A stretch of DNA of 64,000 nt from CAILZL01 sp050181835. Lineage in GTDB: Bacteria > Pseudomonadota > Gammaproteobacteria > Steroidobacterales > Steroidobacteraceae. The notes under the pieces were generated by a model. It did not search any database. It was given only the letters and a program-made list of their open reading frames with translations, and was not told the DNA's origin. The stretch lies in assembly GCA_050181835.1 (NCBI GenBank), contig JBFXCU010000016.1, positions 5,855 to 69,854 on the forward strand, in the 5' to 3' direction. The position numbers and the translations under genes were made by a program. Positions within the stretch are counted from its first letter, which is position 1; each line of letters begins with the position of its first letter. Below are positions 1 to 8,219 of the stretch, piece after piece.

Positions 1-359
1 ACCATCACCAATCGCCACACCCAGCGTGGCAACCCAGGGCGCCGCTCAGGAATCGAGCCCAGCGTAGCCGGAATCAGCGTGACTTCCGCAGGCGCGACGC
101 CGCAGGCTTCATAACGATTCAACAACGCAGACTCAGGTACGTTCACCAACCGCGCATACCTACGCAAATACCCTTTGGCATACACCGATGCCCCTAGCTC
201 GGCAAAGTGGCTAGCCTCAATCGCTTCGACCTTGCAAATATCTAGATTCAGTTCTTTGGCCACGTGTTCAATGGACATCGCCATTTTGATACGCGCCTGC
301 TGTAGCCACTCGCCAGGCATGGACTCCGACAGACCGGACGTTTCGAGTGTTTGGCTCAT
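1..359 (-). CDS. rodZ: RodZ-like helix-turn-helix protein, 5' part only (cytoskeleton/cell-shape)
   Basis: The reverse strand from the ATG at 359 is open to the window edge and encodes 119 residues. Residues about 17-75 form a Cro/C1-type helix-turn-helix of the RodZ kind, with the motif GEWLQQARIKMAMSIEHVAKEL at its start and the typical VYAKGYLRRYARL stretch. The visible end, rich in Pro/Arg then Trp, is where RodZ proteins run into their single membrane helix. RodZ links MreB filaments to the inner membrane. It starts 6 bases after the pilW stop, in the conserved order ndk-rlmN-pilW-rodZ. The periplasmic half lies outside the window. Confidence 0.85.
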   Translation of the reverse strand, partial: MSQTLETSGLSESMPGEWLQQARIKMAMSIEHVAKELNLDICKVEAIEASHFAELGASVYAKGYLRRYARLVNVPESALLNRYEACGVAPAEVTLIPATLGSIPERRPGLPRWVWRLVM

Positions 360-365
360 GTACGG

Positions 366-1124
366 TTAATTCTTGTGTTCAGACTCGGACAACGCCCGAG
401 CCTGAGGTGACCGGGGAAAACGCTCTTTCAATTGACTCGCATAGTCCGCAGCGCCAGCAGGATTAGCCATGGCTTGCTCTACCCGGACACCTAGCCACAA
501 TGACTCTGCGGTTGCTTGGGTGGCTATATGAAAACGCTCAAGAAAGCCTCGCGCCAGCAAAGGGTCATTGGTCTTGAATTTCAGTATCGCCAGCTGCATC
601 AAAACCGACGAAAACTTAGGATTAGCAGTCAGTGCCCGCCGAAAGTGAGCTTCTGCCACCTCGGTTTTACCTGCGTCCAAAGCACAAATTCCCGCATTCA
701 ACCAAGCGGCTTCGGGCGTCTTGTAAAGCTGATTGTTCGCCGCTTGCAACGCCAACTGCTCACCCTTGGACAGATCACCGCGACGACACAGAAACACAGC
801 ATAGGTGTTCACGACATCGCCATTTTTCGGCTCAAGAGCAACGGCACGGCTGTAGTATTGATCCGCTTTGCGGCTTTCATTCAGTCGCTCATAGAGCATA
901 CCGGCTGCCGCATGGGCCTGGGCGCTATCGGGATTTTGCTTTAGTGAACGATCCAGTTTCTCTTTGGCCAGTGACAAATTGCCTTGGCGAAAATAATCCA
1001 AACCGAGCTGCAAATTATAGGCCGCAGCAGATACATTGTCCTTGTTGCCAAGCTTGGGATCGTTGCTGACGCAAGCAGCAATGACTGACAATAATCCACA
1101 CAATATCAAAAACTTGGGATTCAT
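366..1124 (-). CDS. pilW: Type IV pilus biogenesis/stability lipoprotein PilW (PilF)
   Basis: A 252-residue protein with a lipoprotein signal peptide: a short hydrophobic stretch ends in VIAAC, so Cys18 is the likely lipidated residue. The rest is a chain of tetratricopeptide repeats (for example AYNLQLGLDYFRQGNLSLAKEK followed by AQAHAAAGMLYERLNESRKADQYYSRAVALEP), as in PilF/PilW, the outer-membrane pilotin needed for PilQ secretin assembly. The length matches the family. Its ATG overlaps the rlmN stop by 4 bases (ATGA), so it is probably translationally coupled to rlmN, the usual neighbour. Confidence 0.93.
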   Translation of the reverse strand: MNPKFLILCGLLSVIAACVSNDPKLGNKDNVSAAAYNLQLGLDYFRQGNLSLAKEKLDRSLKQNPDSAQAHAAAGMLYERLNESRKADQYYSRAVALEPKNGDVVNTYAVFLCRRGDLSKGEQLALQAANNQLYKTPEAAWLNAGICALDAGKTEVAEAHFRRALTANPKFSSVLMQLAILKFKTNDPLLARGFLERFHIATQATAESLWLGVRVEQAMANPAGAADYASQLKERFPRSPQARALSESEHKN

Positions 1125-2275
1125 ACTTCCGCAACCAATGAGACCAATTTAGACCCCAGCCGTACAGTGGTGCGATTCTGCACCCGGCCCACTAATTGGC
1201 CACAGGCGGCATCGATGTCATCACCACGGGTGCGTCGTGTTGTGGCAATCACGCCATTCGCGTTCAGATGGTCACGGAAACGGGAAATGACCGCGACGGG
1301 TGAACGCTGGTAGCGAGCATCGGGAAACGGATTGAATGGAATCAGGTTTACTTTGGCTGGCTTGTGCTTCAGCAGCGTCACCAGCTCACGCGCGTGCTCG
1401 AGCTGATCGTTGACCCCATCCAGCATCACGTATTCAAAGGTGATGCTGCGCGCGTTCTGACGCTGCAGATAGTACCAACAAGCGTCAAGCAACTCGGAGA
1501 GTTTATGCTTGCGATTAATTGGCACCAATTGGTCGCGCAATGCATCGTTGGGCGCATGCAACGACACCGCCAGCGCGCAATTGGTCTCTTCCGCCAGCTT
1601 GCGCATTTGTGGCACCAAGCCTGAGGTGCTCACCGTAACCCGGCGGCGCGAAATATCAAACCCCAAATCGTCCATCAATATTTCAGTGGCTGGCATCACA
1701 TTGCGGTAATTAGCTAACGGCTCACCCATTCCCATAAAAACGACGTTGGTAATCAAGCGCTCTGCGGTGTCGGTGGACACCGGCTGGTCGCCGCGAATTT
1801 CACGATTAGCCAACCACACTTGGCCGACGATTTCGGCAGCGGTCAGATTGCTATTGAAGCCCTGCTGGGCGGTGGAGCAAAAGCCGCAGTCCATAGCGCA
1901 GCCGACCTGACTGGAAATACACAATGTGCCGCGACCTGGTTCTGGAATGTAAACCATTTCAATGGCTTGTGGTGCAGACTTTATGCCACGATCAACGCTC
2001 AATAGCCACTTACGGGTGCCATCCACGGAGTGCTGTCGTAGCGTCACTTCCGGCACGCGTACTTCTGCGACCAGCTTAATCCGTTCGCGAAACGCCTTGG
2101 CCAAGTCGGTCATTTCATCAAAATTACCGACCGCGCGCTTGTATAGCCACTTCATCAGCTGGCGCGCGCGGAACGGCTTTTCGCCCATGCCAACTACCAA
2201 CTCTTCCAGCTGACTGCGCGTAAGGCCCAGCAGATTCACGCGGTCGTTAGTGGTGATGTCAGCAGTTGGTTGCAT
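1121..2275 (-). CDS. rlmN: Dual-specificity 23S rRNA/tRNA adenine-C2 methyltransferase RlmN
   Basis: A radical-SAM enzyme that methylates C2 of A2503 in 23S rRNA and A37 in some tRNAs. The 384-residue protein has the [4Fe-4S] motif C126-x3-C130-x2-C133 (CAMDCGFC) and the two cysteines of the methyl-transfer mechanism: C119 in TLCISSQ and a second in DIDAACGQL near the C-terminus. Start and length fit the family. It lies 8 bases downstream of ndk and overlaps pilW, so ndk-rlmN-pilW-rodZ look like one transcript. Confidence 0.97.
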   Translation of the reverse strand: MQPTADITTNDRVNLLGLTRSQLEELVVGMGEKPFRARQLMKWLYKRAVGNFDEMTDLAKAFRERIKLVAEVRVPEVTLRQHSVDGTRKWLLSVDRGIKSAPQAIEMVYIPEPGRGTLCISSQVGCAMDCGFCSTAQQGFNSNLTAAEIVGQVWLANREIRGDQPVSTDTAERLITNVVFMGMGEPLANYRNVMPATEILMDDLGFDISRRRVTVSTSGLVPQMRKLAEETNCALAVSLHAPNDALRDQLVPINRKHKLSELLDACWYYLQRQNARSITFEYVMLDGVNDQLEHARELVTLLKHKPAKVNLIPFNPFPDARYQRSPVAVISRFRDHLNANGVIATTRRTRGDDIDAACGQLVGRVQNRTTVRLGSKLVSLVAEV

Positions 2276-2283
2276 GGCTCAGT

Positions 2284-2712
2284 TCAGGCGCGTGGGCACA
2301 GATCGGAACCGGCGAAGAAGAAGGCGATCTCAATGGCAGCATTTTCCGCACTGTCGGAACCATGCACCACATTTTCTTCAATACTGCTGGCGAAATCAGC
2401 ACGAATAGTGCCAGCGTCAGCCTTCTTCGGATCAGTTGCGCCCATCAGCTCGCGGTTCTTGGCAACGGCGTTTTCACCTTCCAGCACCTGGATAACCACT
2501 GGACCGGAAGTCATATATTTGACCAAATCCTTGAAAAACGGCCTCTCACGGTGCACACCATAAAAGCCTTCGGCCTGAGCCTGACTCAAATTCACCATCC
2601 GTGCGGCTACCACCTGCAAGCCTGCCTTTTCAAAACGCTGCAATACTGCGCCGATCAGGTTTTTGCGGACGCCATCGGGCTTAACAATGGAAAAAGTGCG
2701 CTCAATCGCCAT
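2284..2712 (-). CDS. ndk: Nucleoside diphosphate kinase
   Basis: Transfers the gamma phosphate of ATP to nucleoside diphosphates through a phosphohistidine. The ATG at 2712 (MAIERTFSIVKPDGV) was chosen over an upstream in-frame start because it gives the family's normal length (142 aa) and has a TGAGGT ribosome-binding site 8-9 bases upstream. The active-site histidine H117 sits in NVVHGSDS. It is followed directly by rlmN. The 206 bases separating it from the upstream GGDEF gene (2713-2918) show no further gene. Confidence 0.97.
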   Translation of the reverse strand: MAIERTFSIVKPDGVRKNLIGAVLQRFEKAGLQVVAARMVNLSQAQAEGFYGVHRERPFFKDLVKYMTSGPVVIQVLEGENAVAKNRELMGATDPKKADAGTIRADFASSIEENVVHGSDSAENAAIEIAFFFAGSDLCPRA

Positions 2713-2918
2713 GAAACTCAACCTCAGGCCAGCCGGCCAATTTTTACGTAAAAACAATAAAAAACCATCCGTTACCCATAATGCTCATGGGATAGCGGTC
2801 GGCAGTGAATCAAGAGGCGCGGAGTGTAGCGGTGGAAGCGTATAGCGGCAAGAAAATGAGTCCAAGCAGGGGTTTAGTTTGATTTATTAGGACAACCCCA
2901 AACTCGCCAATTGATCGT

Positions 2919-4049
2919 CTATTCCAATTGCATCGGACGGATATCAACGGTACGCAGGCCGCCGATATGACGCTGCGCTTTGGACTGGTATAACTGCCGG
3001 TCAACAGATTGCAATACGCGCTCCAAGTTTTTTTCATCCATTGCCGCAGTACCAAAACCGATGCTAATGCCACAAGCCATATCGTTTTCGCGAAACCACT
3101 GATCCACGCTAGCCTGCATCCGCTGCACGATCAGCTCCGCCGTTTCCAGATCCACATCTGCCAGCAGCACTACGAACTCATCACCACCATAACGGGCAAC
3201 CAGATCATCGGAACGCAATGAGTTTCTGATGATCGTCGCCACTTTAATAAGCACTCGATCACCTTCAGCGTGACCATGCGTGTCGTTAACTGCTTTAAAG
3301 TTATCCAGATCCGCGAACATGATTACCGGCTCGTGCGCAGTGCGCTGACGATGAAACAGCCAAGCATCAACCGCTTCATTTAAACCACGGCGATTCAACA
3401 AACCAGTCAGCGGATCAGTACGACTCACTTGCTCACTGCTCTGCCGCGAGCGCTCAACACGACGCATCAGGATGTAGGAATACACCACAATAATCGCACC
3501 AATCATTCCAAAAAACAGCGTTCCCGAGGTCACCATATCCGGCGAACTGGAGTAACGAATGGTCATAGCAAGCACACCGCCCAGCAGCGTCGCAACCAAG
3601 GCCTCGGCAAAAAACCGGATGCCGTAACGCATACCATTTCCCAATACCACCACGATGTACACAATCATTGATGGCGGAATAGTATTGGGATCGTTGGCCA
3701 CACAAATAGTCACCGCGCCAATGTCGACCCACAACGCCAACCGATATCGAATCGGCGACACTGACCTGACTCTGGCGTGAAGAAAAGCACCGGTGTTAAC
3801 CACCAAGTAAAGCAGCAGCGCAGCATTAAGATGCCACAGCGACAACCACACGGGGGCGAAGTCAACGCCAAAATTGAAAAACTGCAACGCTAATAGCGCG
3901 AACAGATAGCGGGTCAGAAATTGCAGCGCCTGCTCATGGAAGCTTGGGTAACGGACGCCAGCTAACCCCGATGAATAGCTACCACGTCGTTCACGTGTAC
4001 TGCGACGATCATTACTTTGATCAGGATCGTTACGACGACGGCCACTCAT
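2919..4049 (-). CDS. Membrane-bound diguanylate cyclase (GGDEF protein)
   Basis: Synthesises c-di-GMP from two GTP. With the ATG at 4049 the protein has 376 residues: an Arg-rich cytoplasmic head (residues 1-35), six predicted membrane helices (about 43-195) with no recognised sensor domain, then a GGDEF domain beginning DPLTGLLNRRG (about 212). The active-site loop is canonical (RYGGDEF, GGDEF at 288-292), and an RxxD product-inhibition site (RSDD, 279-282) lies five residues before it, so it is probably active and feedback-inhibited. A longer form would use TTG at 4115. It occupies the place where hscBA-fdx-iscX stand in a complete ISC locus. Confidence 0.92.
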   Translation of the reverse strand: MSGRRRNDPDQSNDRRSTRERRGSYSSGLAGVRYPSFHEQALQFLTRYLFALLALQFFNFGVDFAPVWLSLWHLNAALLLYLVVNTGAFLHARVRSVSPIRYRLALWVDIGAVTICVANDPNTIPPSMIVYIVVVLGNGMRYGIRFFAEALVATLLGGVLAMTIRYSSSPDMVTSGTLFFGMIGAIIVVYSYILMRRVERSRQSSEQVSRTDPLTGLLNRRGLNEAVDAWLFHRQRTAHEPVIMFADLDNFKAVNDTHGHAEGDRVLIKVATIIRNSLRSDDLVARYGGDEFVVLLADVDLETAELIVQRMQASVDQWFRENDMACGISIGFGTAAMDEKNLERVLQSVDRQLYQSKAQRHIGGLRTVDIRPMQLE

Positions 4050-4151
4050 GAGTGATTGTATCCCTATTGCGATCGCTACTGATCTGCTCAAATCAGATCG
4101 CTCAACCACCAGCAATTTCTGCTGCCACCCACCGGAGCCGAGCCGCCTAGT

Positions 4152-4475
4152 TTATATGGTAAAACTCTCGCCGCAACCACACTCGCCCTTCACATTGGGG
4201 TTACGGAATTTGAAAGCCTCATTCAAGCCTTGCTTGACAAAATCCACTTCGGTGCCATCGATATAGCCAAGACTCTCCGAATCGACTATCACGGTCACCC
4301 CTTGCTGCTGAAATATCTGATCTGCCGGGTTAATTTCATCGGCATAATTCACTACATAGGCATAGCCAGAACAGCCTGTTTTTTTGATTCCAAGGCGCAA
4401 CCCGATACCTTTGCCACGATTTTGCAAATAACTCTTGATACGTTCGGCAGCAGCGACAGTCAGCGAAATAGACAT
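4152..4475 (-). CDS. iscA: A-type iron-sulfur carrier IscA
   Basis: Small A-type carrier that receives and hands on Fe-S clusters or iron. With the ATG at 4475 it is 107 aa, the same length as E. coli IscA, and starts MSISLTVAAAERI. All three ligand cysteines are present: C35 (TGCSGY), C99 and C101 (ECGCGESF). It is 107 bases downstream of the iscU-like gene. Because the SUF operon in this window has no sufA, this may be the A-type carrier serving both routes; that is inference. Confidence 0.94.
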   Translation of the reverse strand: MSISLTVAAAERIKSYLQNRGKGIGLRLGIKKTGCSGYAYVVNYADEINPADQIFQQQGVTVIVDSESLGYIDGTEVDFVKQGLNEAFKFRNPNVKGECGCGESFTI

Positions 4476-4582
4476 AGTGATTGGCGACACTCAATGTGGG
4501 TAAGGACAGAGGGCATTAGTCATACTACCGATCGCACTGCTAAGCAAGTCGGAATGCCCAACAACGAGCCAATCCATGCTTC

Positions 4583-4981
4583 TCAGTCATTTGCGAGCCT
4601 ATTGATCGCCTCATCCAGCAGCAGCAGCCGCGAGCGCTTGTTAGCGGGTATCGCTAGTGCAGTTTCTACATCCCGCCAGCGCCATTGCGACAATTCAGCA
4701 CGGTCACGGCCTTGCAACCATTGCGCAAGGCTCTCACACGCGGCGAGAAAATATGGACACCCATAAGCTTGATATCTGACAGCTTGCAGCTTTGCATCAT
4801 GCAGCGTAATCCATATGGTCACGCAAGCACCGTGCTCGCGCAAACCGACTGCAGCACGCTTAACGACGACACCTGCGAGTTGATCAACAGATAACATACC
4901 CGCATGGTGCAGGTTATTGAATAACTCACGCACGCGGTCGCTGTAAGCAAAATCAGTACTAATTTGTAACTCCGCGCTCAC
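4583..4981 (-). CDS. Degenerate IscU-like Fe-S scaffold homologue
   Basis: A 132-residue protein that aligns along its length with IscU: AYSDRV matches AYSEKV at the IscU N-terminus, HGAC matches the first cluster-cysteine region, and QAYGCPYFLAACESLAQWLQG matches KTYGCGSAIASSSLVTEWVKG. C53 and C75 correspond to IscU Cys37 and Cys63. The Asp after Cys37 is replaced (CVT instead of CGD), the HscA-binding LPPVK is IPANK (111-115), and the His105-Cys106 pair is Ser117-Arg118. The ATG overlaps iscS by 4 bases. It may no longer assemble clusters; it could be a regulator of IscS or a sulfur-relay partner. Homology is clear, function unknown. Confidence 0.8.
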   Translation of the reverse strand: MSAELQISTDFAYSDRVRELFNNLHHAGMLSVDQLAGVVVKRAAVGLREHGACVTIWITLHDAKLQAVRYQAYGCPYFLAACESLAQWLQGRDRAELSQWRWRDVETALAIPANKRSRLLLLDEAINRLAND

Positions 4982-6156
4982 GTGTGTACCGGTGTAGCAA
5001 TCGCACGCAGTCGCGGCAACTCACGGTTAATCAATTGCAGCGCAGCGTCCACTTCAGCAACCGTACTGAAACGCCCCAGACTGAACCGTAATGAACTTTG
5101 CGCCAGTTGGTCACTACGTCCCAAAGCGCGCAGCACATAAGAGGCTTCATCTGAGCCAGTAGAACAAGCGGCACCCGCAGAAATCGCCAGGTCACTCAGA
5201 GCAAACAAGAGGCTTTCACCTTCCACGCCGTGGAAAGCTACATTCAAGATACCCGATGCACGCTGCGTGGCGTGACCATTCAATTCGACATCACCTAACT
5301 GCTGCAAGCCTGACCACAACCGCTCACGCAGTGCAGCAATCCGTGCGTTGTCGATATCGCGCTCTGCAACAGCCAGCTGCATGGCCAACCCAAAGCCGAC
5401 AATTTGTGGCGTTGCCAACGTACCTGCACGCCAACCAAACTCGTGGCCACCACCAATAATCTGCGCCTCCATACCCAATACGGGCTGACGACGTACATAC
5501 AAGGCACCAATGCCCTTTGGACCGTAAATCTTGTGTGCAGTACAAGATAACAAATCAATACTCATGCGCTGCACATCTATCAGCAAACGTCCGGCGCTTT
5601 GTGCAGCATCAACATGAAATAGCACACCGCGTTCACGACAGACGGCACCCAACGCAGCAACATCCTGAATCACGCCCGTTTCATTATTAACGTGCATCAG
5701 CGACACCAACATTGTTTCTGGCGTGATGGCCTCGCGCAGCTGTTCCGGATGCACAATACCGCCCGAATCAGGCTTCAAATACGTTACCTTGAAACCCTGC
5801 TTTTCTAGTCGTTTCAATGGTTCCAGCACTGCCTTGTGCTCAGTACGCGCTGAGATGATGTGCTTGCTTTTCACCGCATCAGCGCCACCAGCATGAAATT
5901 TAGCCGCACCAAACAACGCTAAATTGTCCGACTCGGTTGCACCAGAGGTAAACACAATACTGGCAGGCACCGCACCAATACTTTGCGCCACCTGCACTCG
6001 TGCCTGCTCAATCGCCTCGCGTGCAGCGCGACCGAAGTGGTGATTCAGTGCGGCTGGATTACCTTGTAGTTCTGGCGTCGTCAAACACTCCATCATGCGC
6101 GTCGCCACACGGGGGTCAACCGGGGTGCTGGCGGCATAGTCCAGATAAATGCTCAT
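4978..6156 (-). CDS. iscS: Cysteine desulfurase IscS
   Basis: PLP enzyme releasing sulfur from cysteine for Fe-S clusters, tRNA thiolation and other pathways. The 392-residue protein starts MSIYLDYAAS; PLP lysine K209 is in CTAHKIYGPKG and the catalytic cysteine C331 is in GAACSTGSDEASYVLRALG. It stops at ...RLRAIATPVHT, lacking the C-terminal tail of classical IscS (the ~EMYKEGIDLNS..W segment, where IscU docks). It overlaps both trmJ upstream and the iscU-like gene downstream by 4 bases, so trmJ-iscS-iscU* are one operon. No iscR precedes it. A second desulfurase, SufS, is encoded at 19.2-20.5 kb. Confidence 0.95.
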   Translation of the reverse strand: MSIYLDYAASTPVDPRVATRMMECLTTPELQGNPAALNHHFGRAAREAIEQARVQVAQSIGAVPASIVFTSGATESDNLALFGAAKFHAGGADAVKSKHIISARTEHKAVLEPLKRLEKQGFKVTYLKPDSGGIVHPEQLREAITPETMLVSLMHVNNETGVIQDVAALGAVCRERGVLFHVDAAQSAGRLLIDVQRMSIDLLSCTAHKIYGPKGIGALYVRRQPVLGMEAQIIGGGHEFGWRAGTLATPQIVGFGLAMQLAVAERDIDNARIAALRERLWSGLQQLGDVELNGHATQRASGILNVAFHGVEGESLLFALSDLAISAGAACSTGSDEASYVLRALGRSDQLAQSSLRFSLGRFSTVAEVDAALQLINRELPRLRAIATPVHT

Positions 6157-6923
6157 GATTTTCCTACTTGATCGACTGCTTGATCAGCCACTTGATGAAC
6201 AACTCGCGGCGACTGCAATCCGCTGAGGATGCCACGCAGGATACGTACCTCATGCTGTGTTGCTCGCGCTCGATTAAACAGACGCCGCACCCGCGACATT
6301 AGATGCCCGTCATTACCATAGTCGCGAAAACTGGTATCCCTCAGCATAGATTGTAAATGCTGATAAAAGTGTTCCATTTCATCCTGTGTTGCCAAGGGTT
6401 CATCTGGCTCTATCGCTATTGACACGGCACGTGCCGCCAATTGCACTTCGTAAGCAATGATCTGTACTGCCATGGCGATGTTCAGCGAACTGTAAATATC
6501 GCTGGTGGGAATAGTGACCAGCGCCCCACATAGCGCCAATTCGGGGTTGGTCAGGCCAGTGCGCTCAGTACCAAAAACCAGCGCCACGGCATCACCTGCT
6601 CGCGCTGTACTCACTGCCAATTGCGCACATTCACGCGGCTCGATTGGCACGAATGGAATATGTCGCTGCCGGGCGCTAGTACCGATCACCAAGCCACAGT
6701 CCGCTACCGCTGCTGCCAAGCTCTCATGTAACACTGCATTGGCCAACACGTCATCTGCCCCGACGGCGCGCGCGCTCGCCTCAGCATGCGGAAACTCACG
6801 CGGTTGCACCAGATGCAACTGTTGCAAGCCCATATTCTTCATGGCACGCGCCACCGCCCCAATGTTGCCGGGGTGGCTGGTTTCCACTAACACAATACGA
6901 ACCGGCAGAGACAATGAGGGCAT
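6153..6923 (-). CDS. trmJ: tRNA (cytidine/uridine-32-2'-O-)-methyltransferase TrmJ
   Basis: SPOUT-class enzyme methylating the ribose of residue 32 in several tRNAs. The 256-residue sequence has the N-terminal IVLVETSHPGNIGAVARAMKNMG signature and the knot motifs VFGTERTGLTN and IPTSDIYSSLNIAMAVQI that bind S-adenosylmethionine. It is the first gene of the trmJ-iscS-iscU*-iscA run and is divergent from suhB, the normal gammaproteobacterial arrangement. The 161-base region between them (6924-7084) must hold both promoters. Confidence 0.96.
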   Translation of the reverse strand: MPSLSLPVRIVLVETSHPGNIGAVARAMKNMGLQQLHLVQPREFPHAEASARAVGADDVLANAVLHESLAAAVADCGLVIGTSARQRHIPFVPIEPRECAQLAVSTARAGDAVALVFGTERTGLTNPELALCGALVTIPTSDIYSSLNIAMAVQIIAYEVQLAARAVSIAIEPDEPLATQDEMEHFYQHLQSMLRDTSFRDYGNDGHLMSRVRRLFNRARATQHEVRILRGILSGLQSPRVVHQVADQAVDQVGKS

Positions 6924-7084
6924 GGATGATAAACCGTTGGTGATGAGAGCGGGTTTTTTTACTCTGAGTTACTGCCTATAGTCTACAGCCCAAAGCCGTA
7001 TTCCTGTATGCTGCGCGCCCGTTTGGCTGCCTCGGTCGGCACGCCCCGCTCTTTACTCCATATTCCAGTCGATCGAGGTTACTC

Positions 7085-7912
7085 ATGCAGCACCCCATGC
7101 TCAACATTGGTATTCGCGCCGCGCGTAAAGCAGGTGACGTCATCGTGCGTAGCATGAGCCGTCTGCACCAACTGGAAGTACGCAGCAAAGATCGCAATGA
7201 CTTTTTTACCGAGGTTGACCTACGCGCTGAAGTCGAGATCATCGACATCATCCGCAGCGCCTTCCCGGATCACGGCATTCTCGCCGAGGAAAGCGGTCGC
7301 AATGACAGCAAGAACGGCGCTAAGAACAGTAATGGCGACGATGAGTTTATCTGGATCATTGATCCCCTCGACGGCACCACTAATTTTATTCATGGCTTTC
7401 CGCATTTCGCCGTTTCTATCGGCCTGCAACGACGTGGCCGCATGGAGTGCGCGATCATTTTTGACCCAGTCAAACAAGAACTGTTCACCGCCGCGCAAGG
7501 CGATGGTGCCAAACTGGATGATCGCCGCATACGTGTCAGCAAGCAGCTTGGTCTTGAAGGCGCATTGATCGGCACTGGCTTCCCCTATCGCGCCAACTTG
7601 CAGTGGCTGGATGCCTACATGGGCATGTTCAAAGACCTCACCCAACAAGCTGCTGGCTTACGTCGCCCCGGTTCCGCCGCGCTCGATTTGGCCTATGTCG
7701 CCGCCGGTCGTCTTGATGGTTTCTGGGAACTGGGACTGGCACCGTGGGATACGGCAGCAGGCATGCTGTTAATCACCGAAGCGGGCGGCCTAGTCAGCAC
7801 CTTAAGGGGTGGCGAGTATCAACACGAAGGCCACATCGTCGCCGGCAACCCCAAGATACATGCCGCATTGCTTGAATCCATTGCCCCGCATTTGCCGAGT
7901 GAGTTGCGCTGA
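7085..7912 (+). CDS. suhB: Inositol-1-monophosphatase family protein SuhB
   Basis: Mg-dependent inositol monophosphatase; in enterobacteria it also acts in rRNA transcription antitermination. The 275-residue protein has the metal/phosphate motif IDPLDGTTNFIHGFP, the upstream Glu in LAEESG, and the second motif LAPWDTAAGMLLITEAGG. GAGG lies 6 bases before the ATG. A short Lys/Asn/Asp insert (NDSKNGAKNSNGDDE) precedes the first motif. It is divergent from trmJ. Confidence 0.95.
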   Translation: MQHPMLNIGIRAARKAGDVIVRSMSRLHQLEVRSKDRNDFFTEVDLRAEVEIIDIIRSAFPDHGILAEESGRNDSKNGAKNSNGDDEFIWIIDPLDGTTNFIHGFPHFAVSIGLQRRGRMECAIIFDPVKQELFTAAQGDGAKLDDRRIRVSKQLGLEGALIGTGFPYRANLQWLDAYMGMFKDLTQQAAGLRRPGSAALDLAYVAAGRLDGFWELGLAPWDTAAGMLLITEAGGLVSTLRGGEYQHEGHIVAGNPKIHAALLESIAPHLPSELR

Positions 7913-8219
7913 AGCTCACTTGAAATGCAATAGTTGGTAGCCGACCTGACCGACGTTGTCAAATTGCGAAAATCACAGGCATCATCAAAGCGGTCGACGT
8001 TCGTTGCAATCGGCCCTAAGCTGCCACTGATATCCATTATTCAGCTTTCCCGATGCCGGACATTCAAGTGCCCCTTTTGCTTTACCTTTTATTTTCGACT
8101 ACAACGTAGGTAGCGCTTTTAGGGGAAATGGCAAAATGGATAATCTAATTTGGATATACAGTACTAAGTCCCTTTGCAAAGGGATTTTTAGGGCCTATAG
8201 CTCGCCCCCTACTTTCTAG
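7913..8219. other. Non-coding stretch after suhB, left flank of the cassette
   Basis: No convincing gene. It contains a perfect 14-bp palindrome, CCCTTTGCAAAGGG (8170-8183), followed by ATTTTTA, which could be a weak intrinsic terminator for suhB. It ends with the G at 8219 that forms the left junction of the integron-type cassette. Confidence 0.5.
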
